This document shows positions 23,933 through 32,533 of a DNA stretch of 33,318 nucleotides, piece by piece. A program made the translations under genes and the position numbers. Below the pieces are notes generated by a model. The model ran no database searches and was not told the DNA's origin. It saw nothing but the letters and a program-made list of their open reading frames with translations. Location: contig JACMOK010000003.1 of the NCBI GenBank assembly GCA_014378065.1, positions 1 to 33,318 on the forward strand. The letters are read 5' to 3'. Within the stretch, counting starts at the first letter, position 1, and every line of letters begins with the position of its first letter. This DNA comes from Flavobacterium sp. (GTDB lineage Bacteria; Bacteroidota; Bacteroidia; Flavobacteriales; Flavobacteriaceae).

Positions 23933-26266
23933 TTACCCTATCACATCAAGTTTTGCGAAACGAAGCAATAATTTTTTAATACCGCCGACTTCAAACTTGA
24001 TTTCGGCTTTTTTATCAGCACCAACGCCTTCAAGATTGATGATCTCCCCTTTTCCAAAGCGTTCATGCATCACGATGTTACCAACCGTTAGTTTATTGTC
24101 GAATAAATTGGCGGTTTGTGAAGATGCATTTCCACTAACTGGTTTCAATTTTCTGATGTTGAGGTCTGATTTGGGTTGGTTGTCAGAAATATATTTCGGC
24201 GGAGTTCCTCCTATCGGCTTGGCCAGACGCAACTTCGATTTGTCTACGTCACCAAAAATGTCACTGTCAATCATCGGTTTGTAGCGGTAATTATTTTCTT
24301 CACCCGACAAATATTCTAAATATTGCCCGTCAATTTCATTGATAAATCGCGAGGGTTCACTATCGGTTAATTTTCCCCAGCGGTAACGCGATTGCGCATA
24401 AGTCAGATAGGCTTGCTTTTCGGCACGCGTCAACGCCACATAAAACAGACGGCGTTCTTCTTCGAGTTCACTGCGTGTGCTCATACTCATCGCGCTCGGA
24501 AACAAATCTTCTTCCATCCCCACCACAAAAACATAAGGAAACTCCAATCCTTTGGCCAGGTGAATCGTCATTAAGGCTACCCGATCATCGTCGCCGGTAT
24601 CTTTGTCTAAGTCGGTTGCCAGTGCTACATCTTCCATAAATTCTGCCAACGCGCCGCGGGCTCCGTCAATTTCTTTCTGACCTTCGGTAAAATCTTTGAT
24701 TCCGTTCAACAATTCTTCTATATTCTCAATACGAGCAATGCCCTCAGGTGTTCCGTCTTTTTTAAGTTCTTGAACCAATCCTGTTTTTTTGGCTACATGA
24801 TCGGCCAAGTAAAACGCATCTTGATTTTCATTAATAACTTGAAAACTCTGAATCATTATCACAAAATCCTGCAGTTTGGTTTTGGTACCAGAATTCAATT
24901 TTAAATCGATCTTGTCGATATGCTGCATCACCTCAAAAATTGAACGTTTGTAATGATTGGCCGCCACGGTTAATTTCTCGATCGTCGTATCGCCAATGCC
25001 ACGCGCGGGATAATTGATCACGCGAATCAAAGCTTCCTCATCTTTCGGATTGATTACCAAACGCAAATAACACAACACATCTTTAATTTCCTTTCGTTGG
25101 TAGAAACTTAAACCGCCGTAAATTCTGTACGGAATATCGCGTTTTCGCAATGCATCTTCCATCGCCCGCGACTGGGCATTTGTTCTATATAAAATTGCAA
25201 ACTGACCATTTGTCATTTGGTGGAGCATCTTCTGCTCCCAAATTGTACTGGCCACAAAACGCCCTTCTTCGCCATCGGTAATGCTGCGGTTCACTTTAAT
25301 CTTATTTCCAAAATCGTTGGCCGTCCAAACCACTTTATCTAGTTTGGTTTTGTTTTTTTCTATGATCGAATTGGCCGCTTCAACAATGTTTTTCGTCGAA
25401 CGGTAATTTTGTTCCAGACGGTACGTTTTTACCCCTTCATAATCTTTTTGGAAATTAAGAATGTTATTGATGTTGGCACCGCGAAACGCGTAAATACTCT
25501 GCGCATCATCACCCACGACACAAATGTTTTGAAACCTGTCGGATAATGCGCGTACAATCAAATACTGAGAATGGTTGGTATCTTGGTACTCATCGACCAG
25601 TATGTAACGAAACCGATTTTGGTATTTGGACAACACTTCCGGAAAACGATTCAGCAACTCGTTGGTCTTCAGTAACAAATCGTCAAAATCCATCGCGCCA
25701 GCTTTAAAACAGCGGTCTACATAGTTCTGATAAATTTCGCCCAGCCGTGGTTTTTTAGACATCGCATCGGCTTCCTGTAGTTCCGGATTATTGAAATAGG
25801 CTTTTACAGTAATTAGACTATTTTTATAAGAAGATATTCTGCTTAATATTTGTTTCGGTTTGTAAATATCTTTATCAAGTTGCATTTCCTTGATCACGGC
25901 CGAAATCAACCGCACACTGTCTTGCGTATCATAAATCGTAAAATTGGAAGGATAGCCGAGTTTATCGGCCTCCGAACGCAAAATGCGGGCAAATACCGAG
26001 TGAAAAGTACCCATCCACAGGTTTTTGGCTTCACTGGTTCCAACAATTTGTGCAATACGGCTTTTCATTTCCCGTGCTGCTTTGTTGGTAAAAGTCAACG
26101 CCAAAATACTAAATGCATCAACGCCCAAACTCATCAGATAGGCAATTCTTACGGTAAGAACTCGGGTTTTCCCCGAACCGGCACCGGCTATAATTATCAT
26201 CGGTCCGTCTTTTTGGAGAACAGGTTGTTGTTGGGCTTCGTTGAGCTGGCTGATGTATTGCTGCAT
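23933..26266 (-). CDS. PcrA/UvrD-type DNA helicase
   Basis: A 777-residue superfamily 1A 3'-5' helicase. Motifs in order: the Q-motif region (LNEAQQQPV), Walker A GAGSGKT (28-34), TFTNKAAREM, VDEYQDTN (motif II), VVGDDAQSIYAFRGA (motif III), LEQNYRS (motif IV), MTIHLAKGLEFPYVFVVGMEE (motif V) and EEERRLFYVALTRA (motif VI). The C-terminus (VMHERFGKGEIINLEGVGADKKAEI) is the Tudor-like domain that contacts RNA polymerase in PcrA/UvrD. It acts in excision repair, replication-fork rescue and transcription-coupled repair. The own promoter is at 26316-26323. Confidence 0.93.
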   Translation of the reverse strand: MQQYISQLNEAQQQPVLQKDGPMIIIAGAGSGKTRVLTVRIAYLMSLGVDAFSILALTFTNKAAREMKSRIAQIVGTSEAKNLWMGTFHSVFARILRSEADKLGYPSNFTIYDTQDSVRLISAVIKEMQLDKDIYKPKQILSRISSYKNSLITVKAYFNNPELQEADAMSKKPRLGEIYQNYVDRCFKAGAMDFDDLLLKTNELLNRFPEVLSKYQNRFRYILVDEYQDTNHSQYLIVRALSDRFQNICVVGDDAQSIYAFRGANINNILNFQKDYEGVKTYRLEQNYRSTKNIVEAANSIIEKNKTKLDKVVWTANDFGNKIKVNRSITDGEEGRFVASTIWEQKMLHQMTNGQFAILYRTNAQSRAMEDALRKRDIPYRIYGGLSFYQRKEIKDVLCYLRLVINPKDEEALIRVINYPARGIGDTTIEKLTVAANHYKRSIFEVMQHIDKIDLKLNSGTKTKLQDFVIMIQSFQVINENQDAFYLADHVAKKTGLVQELKKDGTPEGIARIENIEELLNGIKDFTEGQKEIDGARGALAEFMEDVALATDLDKDTGDDDRVALMTIHLAKGLEFPYVFVVGMEEDLFPSAMSMSTRSELEEERRLFYVALTRAEKQAYLTYAQSRYRWGKLTDSEPSRFINEIDGQYLEYLSGEENNYRYKPMIDSDIFGDVDKSKLRLAKPIGGTPPKYISDNQPKSDLNIRKLKPVSGNASSQTANLFDNKLTVGNIVMHERFGKGEIINLEGVGADKKAEIKFEVGGIKKLLLRFAKLDVIG

Positions 26267-26315
26267 TATTTAATTTTGATAGGCTAGTATGAGTATCTCT
26301 TTCTCAGAGGAAAAG

Positions 26316-26323
26316 CAAAAATA
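26316..26323 (-). promoter_or_regulatory. -7 promoter box (TATTTTTG) of the pcrA-type gene
   Basis: Exact TAnnTTTG on the - strand, 49 bases before the ATG at 26266. It is divergent from the box at 26379-26386. Confidence 0.6.
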
Positions 26324-26378
26324 CAGTTACCAGAGGTTTATTACAATTAAATTGATAGGGAATTATCAACTAAAATTA

Positions 26379-26386
26379 TATTTTTG
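26379..26386 (+). promoter_or_regulatory. -7 promoter box (TATTTTTG) of the conserved small membrane protein gene
   Basis: Exact TAnnTTTG, 18 bases before the ATG at 26405. A TTG at 26352-26354 is 24 bases upstream, slightly beyond the usual -33 spacing. Confidence 0.6.
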
Positions 26387-26404
26387 TTCAAATAAAATCA
26401 TAAG

Positions 26405-26926
26405 ATGGATACCACAAAGATTATTGAATTGTTGTTTTACACTTTACCCGCATTAATTACTGGAAGCGTCGCCTATTATTTGTTTGATGCCTATTTTAAA
26501 GACCAGCAAAATACCCGCCGTTGGTTGTTGCAAAAAGAAAATCAGAAAGATTCACTCCCACTCCGATTGCAGGCATTCGAACGCATGGCGTTATTTTTGG
26601 AACGCATTAATCCTACAAAATTATTAATTCGCATTACACCACTTTCACAAAATAAAAACGACTACGAAAACTTAGTCATCGCCCAAATCGAACAGGAATT
26701 CGAGCACAACCTAACCCAACAAATTTATCTTTCAGACGATTGCTGGACGATTATAATCACGGCAAAAAACGCCACCATCCAAATGATTCGTAAAGCCGGT
26801 ATGAGTGAACGGGTAGACAGCGCAGACAAATTAAGAGAAGTCATCCTGAACGACCTCATGGAAAGGCAAACTCCCAGCAGTGCGGCTTTGAGCTATTTAA
26901 AAAATGAACTGAACGGATTTTTATAA
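26405..26926 (+). CDS. Conserved membrane-anchored protein of unknown function
   Basis: A 173-residue protein with one N-terminal membrane helix (about 8-27, LLFYTLPALITGSVAYYLFD). A basic stretch comes next (NTRRWLLQKENQKDSLPLRLQAFERMALFLERI), then a mixed cytoplasmic domain. I recall similar proteins in Bacteroidota carrying a DUF name (possibly DUF7935), but cannot confirm it. No catalytic motif. It is divergent from the pcrA-type gene with its own promoter. The following 229 bases to guaB hold only a weak inverted repeat. Confidence 0.7.
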   Translation: MDTTKIIELLFYTLPALITGSVAYYLFDAYFKDQQNTRRWLLQKENQKDSLPLRLQAFERMALFLERINPTKLLIRITPLSQNKNDYENLVIAQIEQEFEHNLTQQIYLSDDCWTIIITAKNATIQMIRKAGMSERVDSADKLREVILNDLMERQTPSSAALSYLKNELNGFL

Positions 26927-27155
26927 AATTGACGTCTTTATCTGACGGGTTACACCTTTTAGAAGGCTCCGACAAAATATAATTTTACAGCGTAGTTGCA
27001 AATGTAGCCGCACAGCATATACTCAACCCAATAAATCTTGTTGGAAATTGGGATCGCATGCCGCAATATTGTTTTAGATTTTATGTAAGCATCCAGTAAG
27101 TCGCACCGCAAAATTTGCAATTGCTGAGAACGGAACTTAGTGCATTGCGGCGAAG

Positions 27156-28628
27156 CTACCGCGAGTAATTCGGTGCTTCCTTGGTAATGGTCACATTATG
27201 CGGATGGCTTTCATTGATGCCACTCGCTGTAATGCGAACAAAACGTCCCGTTTCTTGTAACGTTGGAATATCTTTTGCGCCGCAGTACCCCATTCCGGCC
27301 CGCAAACCGCCGATAAACTGTTGCATGCTTTCATTTAATTCGCCCTTATACGGCACCCTTCCTACGATTCCTTCAGGAACGAGCTTTTTAATATCGTCTT
27401 CCACATCTTGGAAATACCGGTCTTTAGAGCCTTCCTGCATCGCTTCTACCGAACCCATCCCGCGGTAGGATTTGAATTTTCTTCCTTCAAAAATAATGGT
27501 TTCGCCCGGAGACTCTTTGGTTCCGGCCAGCAGCGAACCCATCATCACCGAATCGGCTCCCGCCGCAATCGCTTTGGGAATGTCTCCCGTATACCGAATT
27601 CCGCCATCAGCAATCACCGGAACGCCACTGCCTTTGATGGCCGCCGCCACTTCCAAAACCGCAGAAAATTGTGGAAAACCAACCCCAGCCACGATTCGAG
27701 TGGTGCAGATTGAACCCGGACCGATACCCACTTTAACCCCGTCGGCGCCGTGGGCTACCAAGAATTTTGCGGCTTCGGCCGTAGCGATATTCCCTACGAT
27801 CACATCAATTTGTGGAAATTTTGACTTGACTTCTTTCAATACATTGACCACGCCTTCTGTATGACCGTGCGCCGTATCTATTATGATCGCATCAACACCC
27901 GCATTAACCAAAGCTTCGGCTCTTTGCACTGCGTCTGGCGTAACACCAATCGCTGCGGCAACACGCAAGCGACCAAATACATCTTTATTGGCAATCGGCT
28001 TTTGTGTCAATTTGGTAATATCCCTAAAAGTAATTAAACCCACCAACTTATAATCGGCATTAACGACAGGAAGTTTTTCAATTTTATGACCTTGTAAAAC
28101 CACTTCAGCCTGTTCGAGTGAGGTGCCTTCCGGAACAGTAACTAGATTTTCACTTGTCATCACCTCCACTATCGGACGATTGTTGTTTTTTTCAAAACGC
28201 AAATCACGATTGGTTACGATGCCTACAAGTTTTTTATTTTCATCCACAATGGGGATGCCTCCAATACCAAATTCCTTCATCGCATTTTTCGCATCGGCAA
28301 CGGTGGCGCTTAAAGGCAAAGTCACCGGATCGATAATCATTCCTGATTCGGCGCGTTTTACTTTTCGCACTTTGGCCGCTTGTTGCTCAATGGTCATGTT
28401 TTTATGCAAGACGCCAATACCGCCTTCTTGCGCCATCGCAATTGCCATGGAACTTTCGGTCACGGTATCCATCGCTGCGGAAACGATAGGAACATTGAGC
28501 GTAATATTGCGGGAAAAATGTGATTGGATGCTGACTTCTCTCGGAAGCACATTAGAATAATTTGGAACTAATAATACGTCATCGTAAGTTAAACCTTCGC
28601 CGATAATCTTGGAGTTGTGTGCCACCAT
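27156..28628 (-). CDS. guaB: Inosine-5'-monophosphate dehydrogenase
   Basis: A 490-residue IMPDH with its two CBS domains (about 97-210) inserted in the TIM barrel. Visible motifs: [10 protein letters not shown] at the start, AAMDTV, the catalytic loop [11 protein letters not shown] with C308, the flap ESPGE and Arg-rich [10 protein letters not shown]. It converts IMP to XMP with NAD+, the committed step of GMP synthesis. Bateman (CBS) domains sense ATP and GTP. Promoter box at 28659-28666 on the same strand. No clear terminator follows; a weak stem (27106-27150) lacks a T-run. Confidence 0.95.
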   Translation of the reverse strand: MVAHNSKIIGEGLTYDDVLLVPNYSNVLPREVSIQSHFSRNITLNVPIVSAAMDTVTESSMAIAMAQEGGIGVLHKNMTIEQQAAKVRKVKRAESGMIIDPVTLPLSATVADAKNAMKEFGIGGIPIVDENKKLVGIVTNRDLRFEKNNNRPIVEVMTSENLVTVPEGTSLEQAEVVLQGHKIEKLPVVNADYKLVGLITFRDITKLTQKPIANKDVFGRLRVAAAIGVTPDAVQRAEALVNAGVDAIIIDTAHGHTEGVVNVLKEVKSKFPQIDVIVGNIATAEAAKFLVAHGADGVKVGIGPGSICTTRIVAGVGFPQFSAVLEVAAAIKGSGVPVIADGGIRYTGDIPKAIAAGADSVMMGSLLAGTKESPGETIIFEGRKFKSYRGMGSVEAMQEGSKDRYFQDVEDDIKKLVPEGIVGRVPYKGELNESMQQFIGGLRAGMGYCGAKDIPTLQETGRFVRITASGINESHPHNVTITKEAPNYSR

Positions 28629-28658
28629 TGCAATTTGTAGTTGTAGTTAAATTGCGTG

Positions 28659-28666
28659 CAAATATA
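28659..28666 (-). promoter_or_regulatory. -7 promoter box (TATATTTG) of guaB
   Basis: Exact TAnnTTTG on the - strand, 30 bases before the guaB ATG. Confidence 0.62.
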
Positions 28667-28820
28667 GAGAATTTCAAGGTAAAAACAGCCTTAATATTAT
28701 CACAAAATAAGTATATCGAAAGATAAATATTTAAAAAAAATATCTTACTTAAATATATTGATACCATAATTTTGTCACGATGCTAGCAAAAAATCCAATT
28801 CTTTCAAGTCTTTCAGATAA

Positions 28821-29256
28821 ATGAATATAAATTCAATTCGTTATGATATCAAGAAAAAAATCACATCTTTAATTGCTCAATCGCTGTAGTAACAAAACCC
28901 ATGTTCTTGTTACTTGTTACTGCCACCACAATTTATTTGATTAAAGGCGATTATGGCGACAGGGTTTTTTTGGCGGTTAGAATTGTCTTGGTGTTGGCTA
29001 TTTCATTGTATCAGGAAGCAGGAATGCTATTGATCCTCTAAAAAAATTATCAAAACTCAGACTACCCGAAGCGTTGATAGCTTGTTCCAGACTAACGCCA
29101 AAGGAAATTAAACAAATTATAATAGACATGCAAATTATGGCTTCCGAAGATTATCGCGTTTTAGGCATTGGTGTTATCACTTTTTCTGGGAATAACTATT
29201 CCGAAACCCAACAAGAATTTTCTTTTAAATTTATGGGAATTGTTTCGAAGACGTGA
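28821..29256 (+). pseudogene. Decayed P-type cation-transporting ATPase
   Basis: Fragments of a P-type ATPase in shifting frames. From 28821 a short frame reads MNINSIRYDIKKKITSLI, like the N-terminus before the first helix. From 28901 another frame gives MFLLLVTATTIYLIKGDYGD and ends LAISLYQEA, the second membrane helix and start of the actuator domain. A frameshift then leads to RNAIDPLKKLSK, the usual next residues. This jumps directly to LPEALIACSRLTPKEIKQ and YRVLGIGVITFSGNNYSET, ending QQEFSFKFMGIVS, which belong to the nucleotide-binding and phosphorylation domains several hundred residues on. The DKTGT region and the rest are gone. At least two frameshifts, one large internal deletion and a C-terminal truncation are needed. 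Confidence 0.75.
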
Positions 29257-29259
29257 GCC

Positions 29260-29334
29260 TAGCCCGGATGGGAAGGACATCCTTTTGTGCCGGGGTTTGG
29301 CACAAAAGATAGACTAGACAGCCGGAAACAGCTT
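29260..29334. ncRNA. Structured intergenic element resembling the Flavo-1 RNA candidate
   Basis: Between the pseudogene and the hmgL-like stop lies a compact structured block. It has a perfect 10-bp hairpin CTTTTGTGCC / GGCACAAAAG (29282-29308, seven-base loop), extended by AT pairs past a bulged C. An outer pairing of AGCCCGG (29268-29274 region) with CCGG and GCT near 29322-29333 encloses internal purine-rich loops. Similar blocks (AGCCCGGATGG ... ACATCC ... AAAAGAT ... AGCCGGA) recur between genes in flavobacteria as I recall, and this may be the Flavo-1 motif. The strand is not certain; it could also act as a terminator. Confidence 0.5.
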
Positions 29335-30198
29335 CTAATGAAAAGCCTTAAACAATCTGGTGGCTTCGTTGTAACTGCTTTCAAAACTCATTGGACTTGT
29401 ACTGGTACTTTCTTTTTTGGTAGTAAAATACGACAGCAATTTTTCGGTCGGCATGTTGCCCGTCAAATCATCTGTTGCCATGGGACAGCCGCCAAAACCC
29501 TGAATTGCGCCATCATACCTGCGGCAACCCGCTTGATACGCAGCGTCAATTTTTTCAAACCATTTACCGGGCGTCGTATGCAAATGTGCACCAAATTCAA
29601 TTTGCGGATACGCCGGAATTAAATTCGAAAACAAATAGGCAATCACTTCAGGCGTTGAACTGCCCACCGTGTCAGAAAGCGACAATATTTTTACGCCCAT
29701 TTGAGATAGCCTTTGCGTCCACGCTCCCACAATTTCCACATTCCACGGATCGCCATAAGGATTCCCGAATCCCATAGAAAGATAGGCCACCACTTCTTTG
29801 TTCATACGCTCTGCAATGGCTAAAATTTCTTGTAACGTCACCAACGATTCGGATATGGTTTTGTGAGTATTTCGCATTTGAAAATTTTCGGAAATGGAAA
29901 AAGGAAAACCCAGATACTGAATCTCCGGATGCACCGCTGCCAATTGCGCCCCTTGCGTATTGGCAATAATCGCCAACAATTTACTCGTAGTCTGCGACAA
30001 ATCGAGTTGGGCCAATACTGCCGCGGTATCTTGCATTTGTGGAATGGCCTTGGGAGAAACGAAACTTCCAAAATCAATCGTATCAAAACCCACGCGCAAT
30101 AACGATTGAATGTAAGCTACTTTTTGATCTGTAGGAATAAATCGCTTAATCCCTTGCATTGCATCGCGTGGACATTCGATAATTTTTATTGGTTTCAT
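29335..30198 (-). CDS. Hydroxymethylglutaryl-CoA lyase family protein
   Basis: A 287-residue DRE-TIM barrel lyase. Key residues of HMG-CoA lyase are present: R11 and D12 (ECPRDAMQG), H205 and H207 as metal ligands (GAHLHTTPG), and C238 in the signature GFGGCPMATDDLTGN. It cleaves HMG-CoA to acetoacetate and acetyl-CoA, the last step of leucine breakdown. Length matches the family. The -7 box at 30206-30213 ends seven bases before the ATG, so the leader must be very short. The decayed ATPase and the structured RNA-like block lie immediately downstream. Confidence 0.9.
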   Translation of the reverse strand: MKPIKIIECPRDAMQGIKRFIPTDQKVAYIQSLLRVGFDTIDFGSFVSPKAIPQMQDTAAVLAQLDLSQTTSKLLAIIANTQGAQLAAVHPEIQYLGFPFSISENFQMRNTHKTISESLVTLQEILAIAERMNKEVVAYLSMGFGNPYGDPWNVEIVGAWTQRLSQMGVKILSLSDTVGSSTPEVIAYLFSNLIPAYPQIEFGAHLHTTPGKWFEKIDAAYQAGCRRYDGAIQGFGGCPMATDDLTGNMPTEKLLSYFTTKKESTSTSPMSFESSYNEATRLFKAFH

Positions 30199-30205
30199 AG
30201 AAGGC

Positions 30206-30213
30206 CAAATATA
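30206..30213 (-). promoter_or_regulatory. -7 promoter box (TATATTTG) of the HMG-CoA lyase gene
   Basis: Exact TAnnTTTG on the - strand with only seven bases between it and the ATG at 30198. Confidence 0.6.
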
Positions 30214-30244
30214 AGAAAGAATCGGAGGTTACGAAATCGTTTTC

Positions 30245-31273
30245 TTATCCATTTTTAATTGAGGACAAAATCGCTTTATTGATCGCTTTTACCAAAGCCG
30301 GTCCCTCATAAATAAATCCGGTGTAGAGTTGAATCAAACTTGCACCTGCAGCTAACTTTTCTAATGCATCTTCAGCCGAATGGATGCCACCTACCCCGAT
30401 TATGGGAAAGGCTTTATTGCTTTTTTCAGAAAGAAAACGAATCACTTCGGTAGACCGTTGCGTTAAAGGTTTGCCCGACAATCCCCCAGATTCCACTTGC
30501 TGCTCCGACAATAAATTGTTGCGGGAGATCGTGGTATTGGTGGCGATTACGCCAGCAATTCTGGTTTCGTTGACAATAGCAATAATATCCAAAAGCTGCG
30601 CATCGGTCAAATCAGGCGCAATTTTTAGCAATATGGGTTTGGCTTTCGGCTTGGCTAAGTTTTTTCGTTGTAAAGTCAGCAACAACTCCGTCAAAGGTTC
30701 CTTTTCCTGCAAATCGCGCAAATTGGGCGTGTTGGGCGAACTCACGTTGACCACAAAATAGTCAACTACCTCGTATAAGGCATCAAAACAAATTTCATAA
30801 TCCAAACTGGCTTTTTCATTAGGCGTCTCTTTATTCTTCCCAATATTACCGCCAATGAGAATACCTCTATTTTTTTTCAAACGTTCTGCAGCAGCAGTCA
30901 CACCGCCATTGTTGAAGCCCATGCGGTTGACAATGGCCGAATCTTTTCTCAACCGGAACAAGCGTTTTTTAGGATTTCCTTCCTGAGGTTTCGGCGTCAC
31001 GGTTCCGACTTCGATAAAGCCAAAGCCAAAATGAGACAATTCTTCATACAATTTTGCGTCTTTATCAAAGCCTGCGGCGAGTCCGACCCGATTTTTGAAG
31101 TGTAATCCAAACACTTCCGTTGCCAATCGTGCATCTTTAACTTCATACAAAGCACTGAACAATGCAGCAATTCCGGGAATTTTAGACAGAAACCGAACCA
31201 TCGAAAAAGTAAAATAGTGCACTGCTTCGGGATCAAAACAAAAAAGAATCGGGCGAATAAGGCGTTTGTACAT
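30245..31273 (-). CDS. pyrD: Dihydroorotate dehydrogenase (quinone), class 2
   Basis: A 342-residue class 2 enzyme. The N-terminal amphipathic helix region ([23 protein letters not shown]) is the quinone and membrane contact typical of this class. The FMN barrel follows, with [20 protein letters not shown], the catalytic-base Ser at 178 or 179 in [15 protein letters not shown], and [19 protein letters not shown] near the end. It oxidises dihydroorotate to orotate with quinone in pyrimidine synthesis. Promoter box TACTTTTG at 31291-31298 on the same strand. Confidence 0.94.
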   Translation of the reverse strand: MYKRLIRPILFCFDPEAVHYFTFSMVRFLSKIPGIAALFSALYEVKDARLATEVFGLHFKNRVGLAAGFDKDAKLYEELSHFGFGFIEVGTVTPKPQEGNPKKRLFRLRKDSAIVNRMGFNNGGVTAAAERLKKNRGILIGGNIGKNKETPNEKASLDYEICFDALYEVVDYFVVNVSSPNTPNLRDLQEKEPLTELLLTLQRKNLAKPKAKPILLKIAPDLTDAQLLDIIAIVNETRIAGVIATNTTISRNNLLSEQQVESGGLSGKPLTQRSTEVIRFLSEKSNKAFPIIGVGGIHSAEDALEKLAAGASLIQLYTGFIYEGPALVKAINKAILSSIKNG

Positions 31274-31290
31274 AATAAAGTGTTGTTCAG

Positions 31291-31298
31291 CAAAAGTA
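31291..31298 (-). promoter_or_regulatory. -7 promoter box (TACTTTTG) of pyrD
   Basis: Exact TAnnTTTG on the - strand, 17 bases before the ATG at 31273. A TTG lies about 25 bases further upstream. Confidence 0.6.
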
Positions 31299-31342
31299 AA
31301 AATTACTCAGTAGTATTGCGCACCAACTTGAAAGATTTTTTT

Positions 31343-31350
31343 TATCTTTA
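31343..31350 (+). promoter_or_regulatory. Probable -7 box (TATCTTTA) of the integrase gene
   Basis: One mismatch from TAnnTTTG, 21 bases before the ATG at 31372, with a TTG 24 bases upstream (31316-31318). It is divergent from the pyrD promoter. Confidence 0.42.
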
Positions 31351-31371
31351 GTTTCTGAAAAACTACACGCC

Positions 31372-32415
31372 ATGAAATGGAAAGCAAAAATTATAAAGCA
31401 CAAGTCAGTAAATAGAATTGCTGTTTATTTCGAAAGAAATACTGATTTAATTGAGAGAATTAAAAAAGTAGAGGGGGCACTCTGGAGTTTTTCGATGAGA
31501 ATCTGGCACGTTCCCGACACCGAAGAAAACAGATTCCGGTTTAAAGTCGACAACTATCAAACAAAAATTTCTACTTCAGAAAATATTGAAAATTTGGAAA
31601 AGTTCAGAAGATGGCTAAATTCTAAACGTTACAGTCCAAATACAATCAAAACCTATACAGAAGCATTACAAACTTTTTTATATTTTTTTAAAGAAAAACT
31701 TGCGACTGAAATCACAAACGATGATCTCATTTTTTTTAATAACGATTATATTTTAAAAAATAACCTTTCAGCATCCTACCAAAATCAAATTGTAAACGCT
31801 ATCAAATTATTCTACTCCACCGTACAAAATAAAAAAATAGAAATTGAGCTTATACACCGTCCAAAAAGAGCAAAATTGTTACCTAACGTATTGAGTAAAG
31901 AAGAAGTTAAATTAATTTTGAATGCCCATGTCAATATAAAACACAAGATGATGCTTTGTCTAATATACAGTTGTGGCCTGCGTTGTGGAGAACTCTTAAA
32001 CTTAAAACCTGCAGATATTAACTCCAAAAGAAATTTGATATTTATCTATCAGGCAAAGGGTAAAAAAGACAGAATTGCCCCATTATCTCTCAAAATATTA
32101 AACATGCTAAGAGAATATTACCTTGGATACAAACCCAAAATTTGGTTGTTTGAAGGCCATGATATCGGAACACAATATTCAGATAAAAGTCTACAAAGCG
32201 TGCTCAAACTAGCTGTTGAAAAGGCACGAATCAACAAACCAGTTACATTACACTGGCTGCGACACAGCTATGCCACGCATTTATTGGAAAGCGGCACAGA
32301 CCTGCGTTATATTCAAGAGCTACTCGGGCACAGCAGCAGTAAAACCACCGAAATCTATACTCATGTAAGTACAAAAAGTTTGCAACAAATAAGAAGTCCC
32401 TTTGATGACTTATAA
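31372..32415 (+). CDS. Tyrosine recombinase (Xer/IntI-like) beside an attC-like cassette
   Basis: A 347-residue tyrosine recombinase. Residues 1-60 are an extra N-terminal domain with a W-S-x5-W-H-V-P pattern. A SAM-like core-binding domain follows (about 72-155). The catalytic domain has R204 (SCGLRCGELL), K229 (QAKGKKDR), H294 and R297 (HWLRHSYATHLL), H320 (LLGHSSSKTTEIYTHV) and nucleophile Y329. All catalytic residues are intact. The ending IRSPFDDL resembles the RSPLD end of integron integrases. The IntI-specific insertion near the third patch is absent (only LREYYLGYKPKIWLFEGHD is present there). Directly downstream comes a cassette-like gene with an attC-like site, so it probably moves cassettes. 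Confidence 0.88.
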   Translation: MKWKAKIIKHKSVNRIAVYFERNTDLIERIKKVEGALWSFSMRIWHVPDTEENRFRFKVDNYQTKISTSENIENLEKFRRWLNSKRYSPNTIKTYTEALQTFLYFFKEKLATEITNDDLIFFNNDYILKNNLSASYQNQIVNAIKLFYSTVQNKKIEIELIHRPKRAKLLPNVLSKEEVKLILNAHVNIKHKMMLCLIYSCGLRCGELLNLKPADINSKRNLIFIYQAKGKKDRIAPLSLKILNMLREYYLGYKPKIWLFEGHDIGTQYSDKSLQSVLKLAVEKARINKPVTLHWLRHSYATHLLESGTDLRYIQELLGHSSSKTTEIYTHVSTKSLQQIRSPFDDL

Positions 32416-32533
32416 TTTATTATATTCGCAACATACAACTAACCCGAACCATACCAATACCTCCCAATATAGGCAGATATGTATGATTAAATTGGGCATA
32501 TATAGTAGTTAGAGGCCATTAGTTAACGTTACT
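32416..32533 (+). other. Candidate attI-like junction region between integrase and first cassette
   Basis: A 118-base non-coding stretch after the integrase. It ends in TTAACGTTACT just before the next gene. Its AACGTTA (32525-32531) matches the AACGTTA that ends the attC-like repeat at 33143-33149. No long palindrome is seen here, as expected of an attI rather than an attC. No exact promoter box was found. Confidence 0.45.

Noticed and set aside
27119..27130. A 12-base word (AATTGCTGAGAA) shared with 33158-33169, near the attC-like site
   Set aside because: In a window this long several shared 12-mers are expected by chance, and the flanks do not match, so it is not evidence of a second attC-like site.
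27106..27150. Inverted repeat CCGCAA ... TTGCGG downstream of guaB
   Set aside because: Short arms, a large loop and no T-run; not convincing as a terminator or recombination site.
28579..28767. Small minus-strand frame overlapping the guaB start
   Set aside because: It covers the guaB promoter and the first guaB codons in another frame and has no protein-like features.
29074..29256. A 60-codon open frame that could be called as a small hypothetical gene
   Set aside because: Its sequence matches the nucleotide-domain region of P-type ATPases and joins upstream fragments through a frameshift; it is part of the pseudogene.
31372..32415. Housekeeping XerC or XerD
   Set aside because: The extra N-terminal domain, the RSPxD ending and the cassette context do not fit the chromosome-dimer recombinases.
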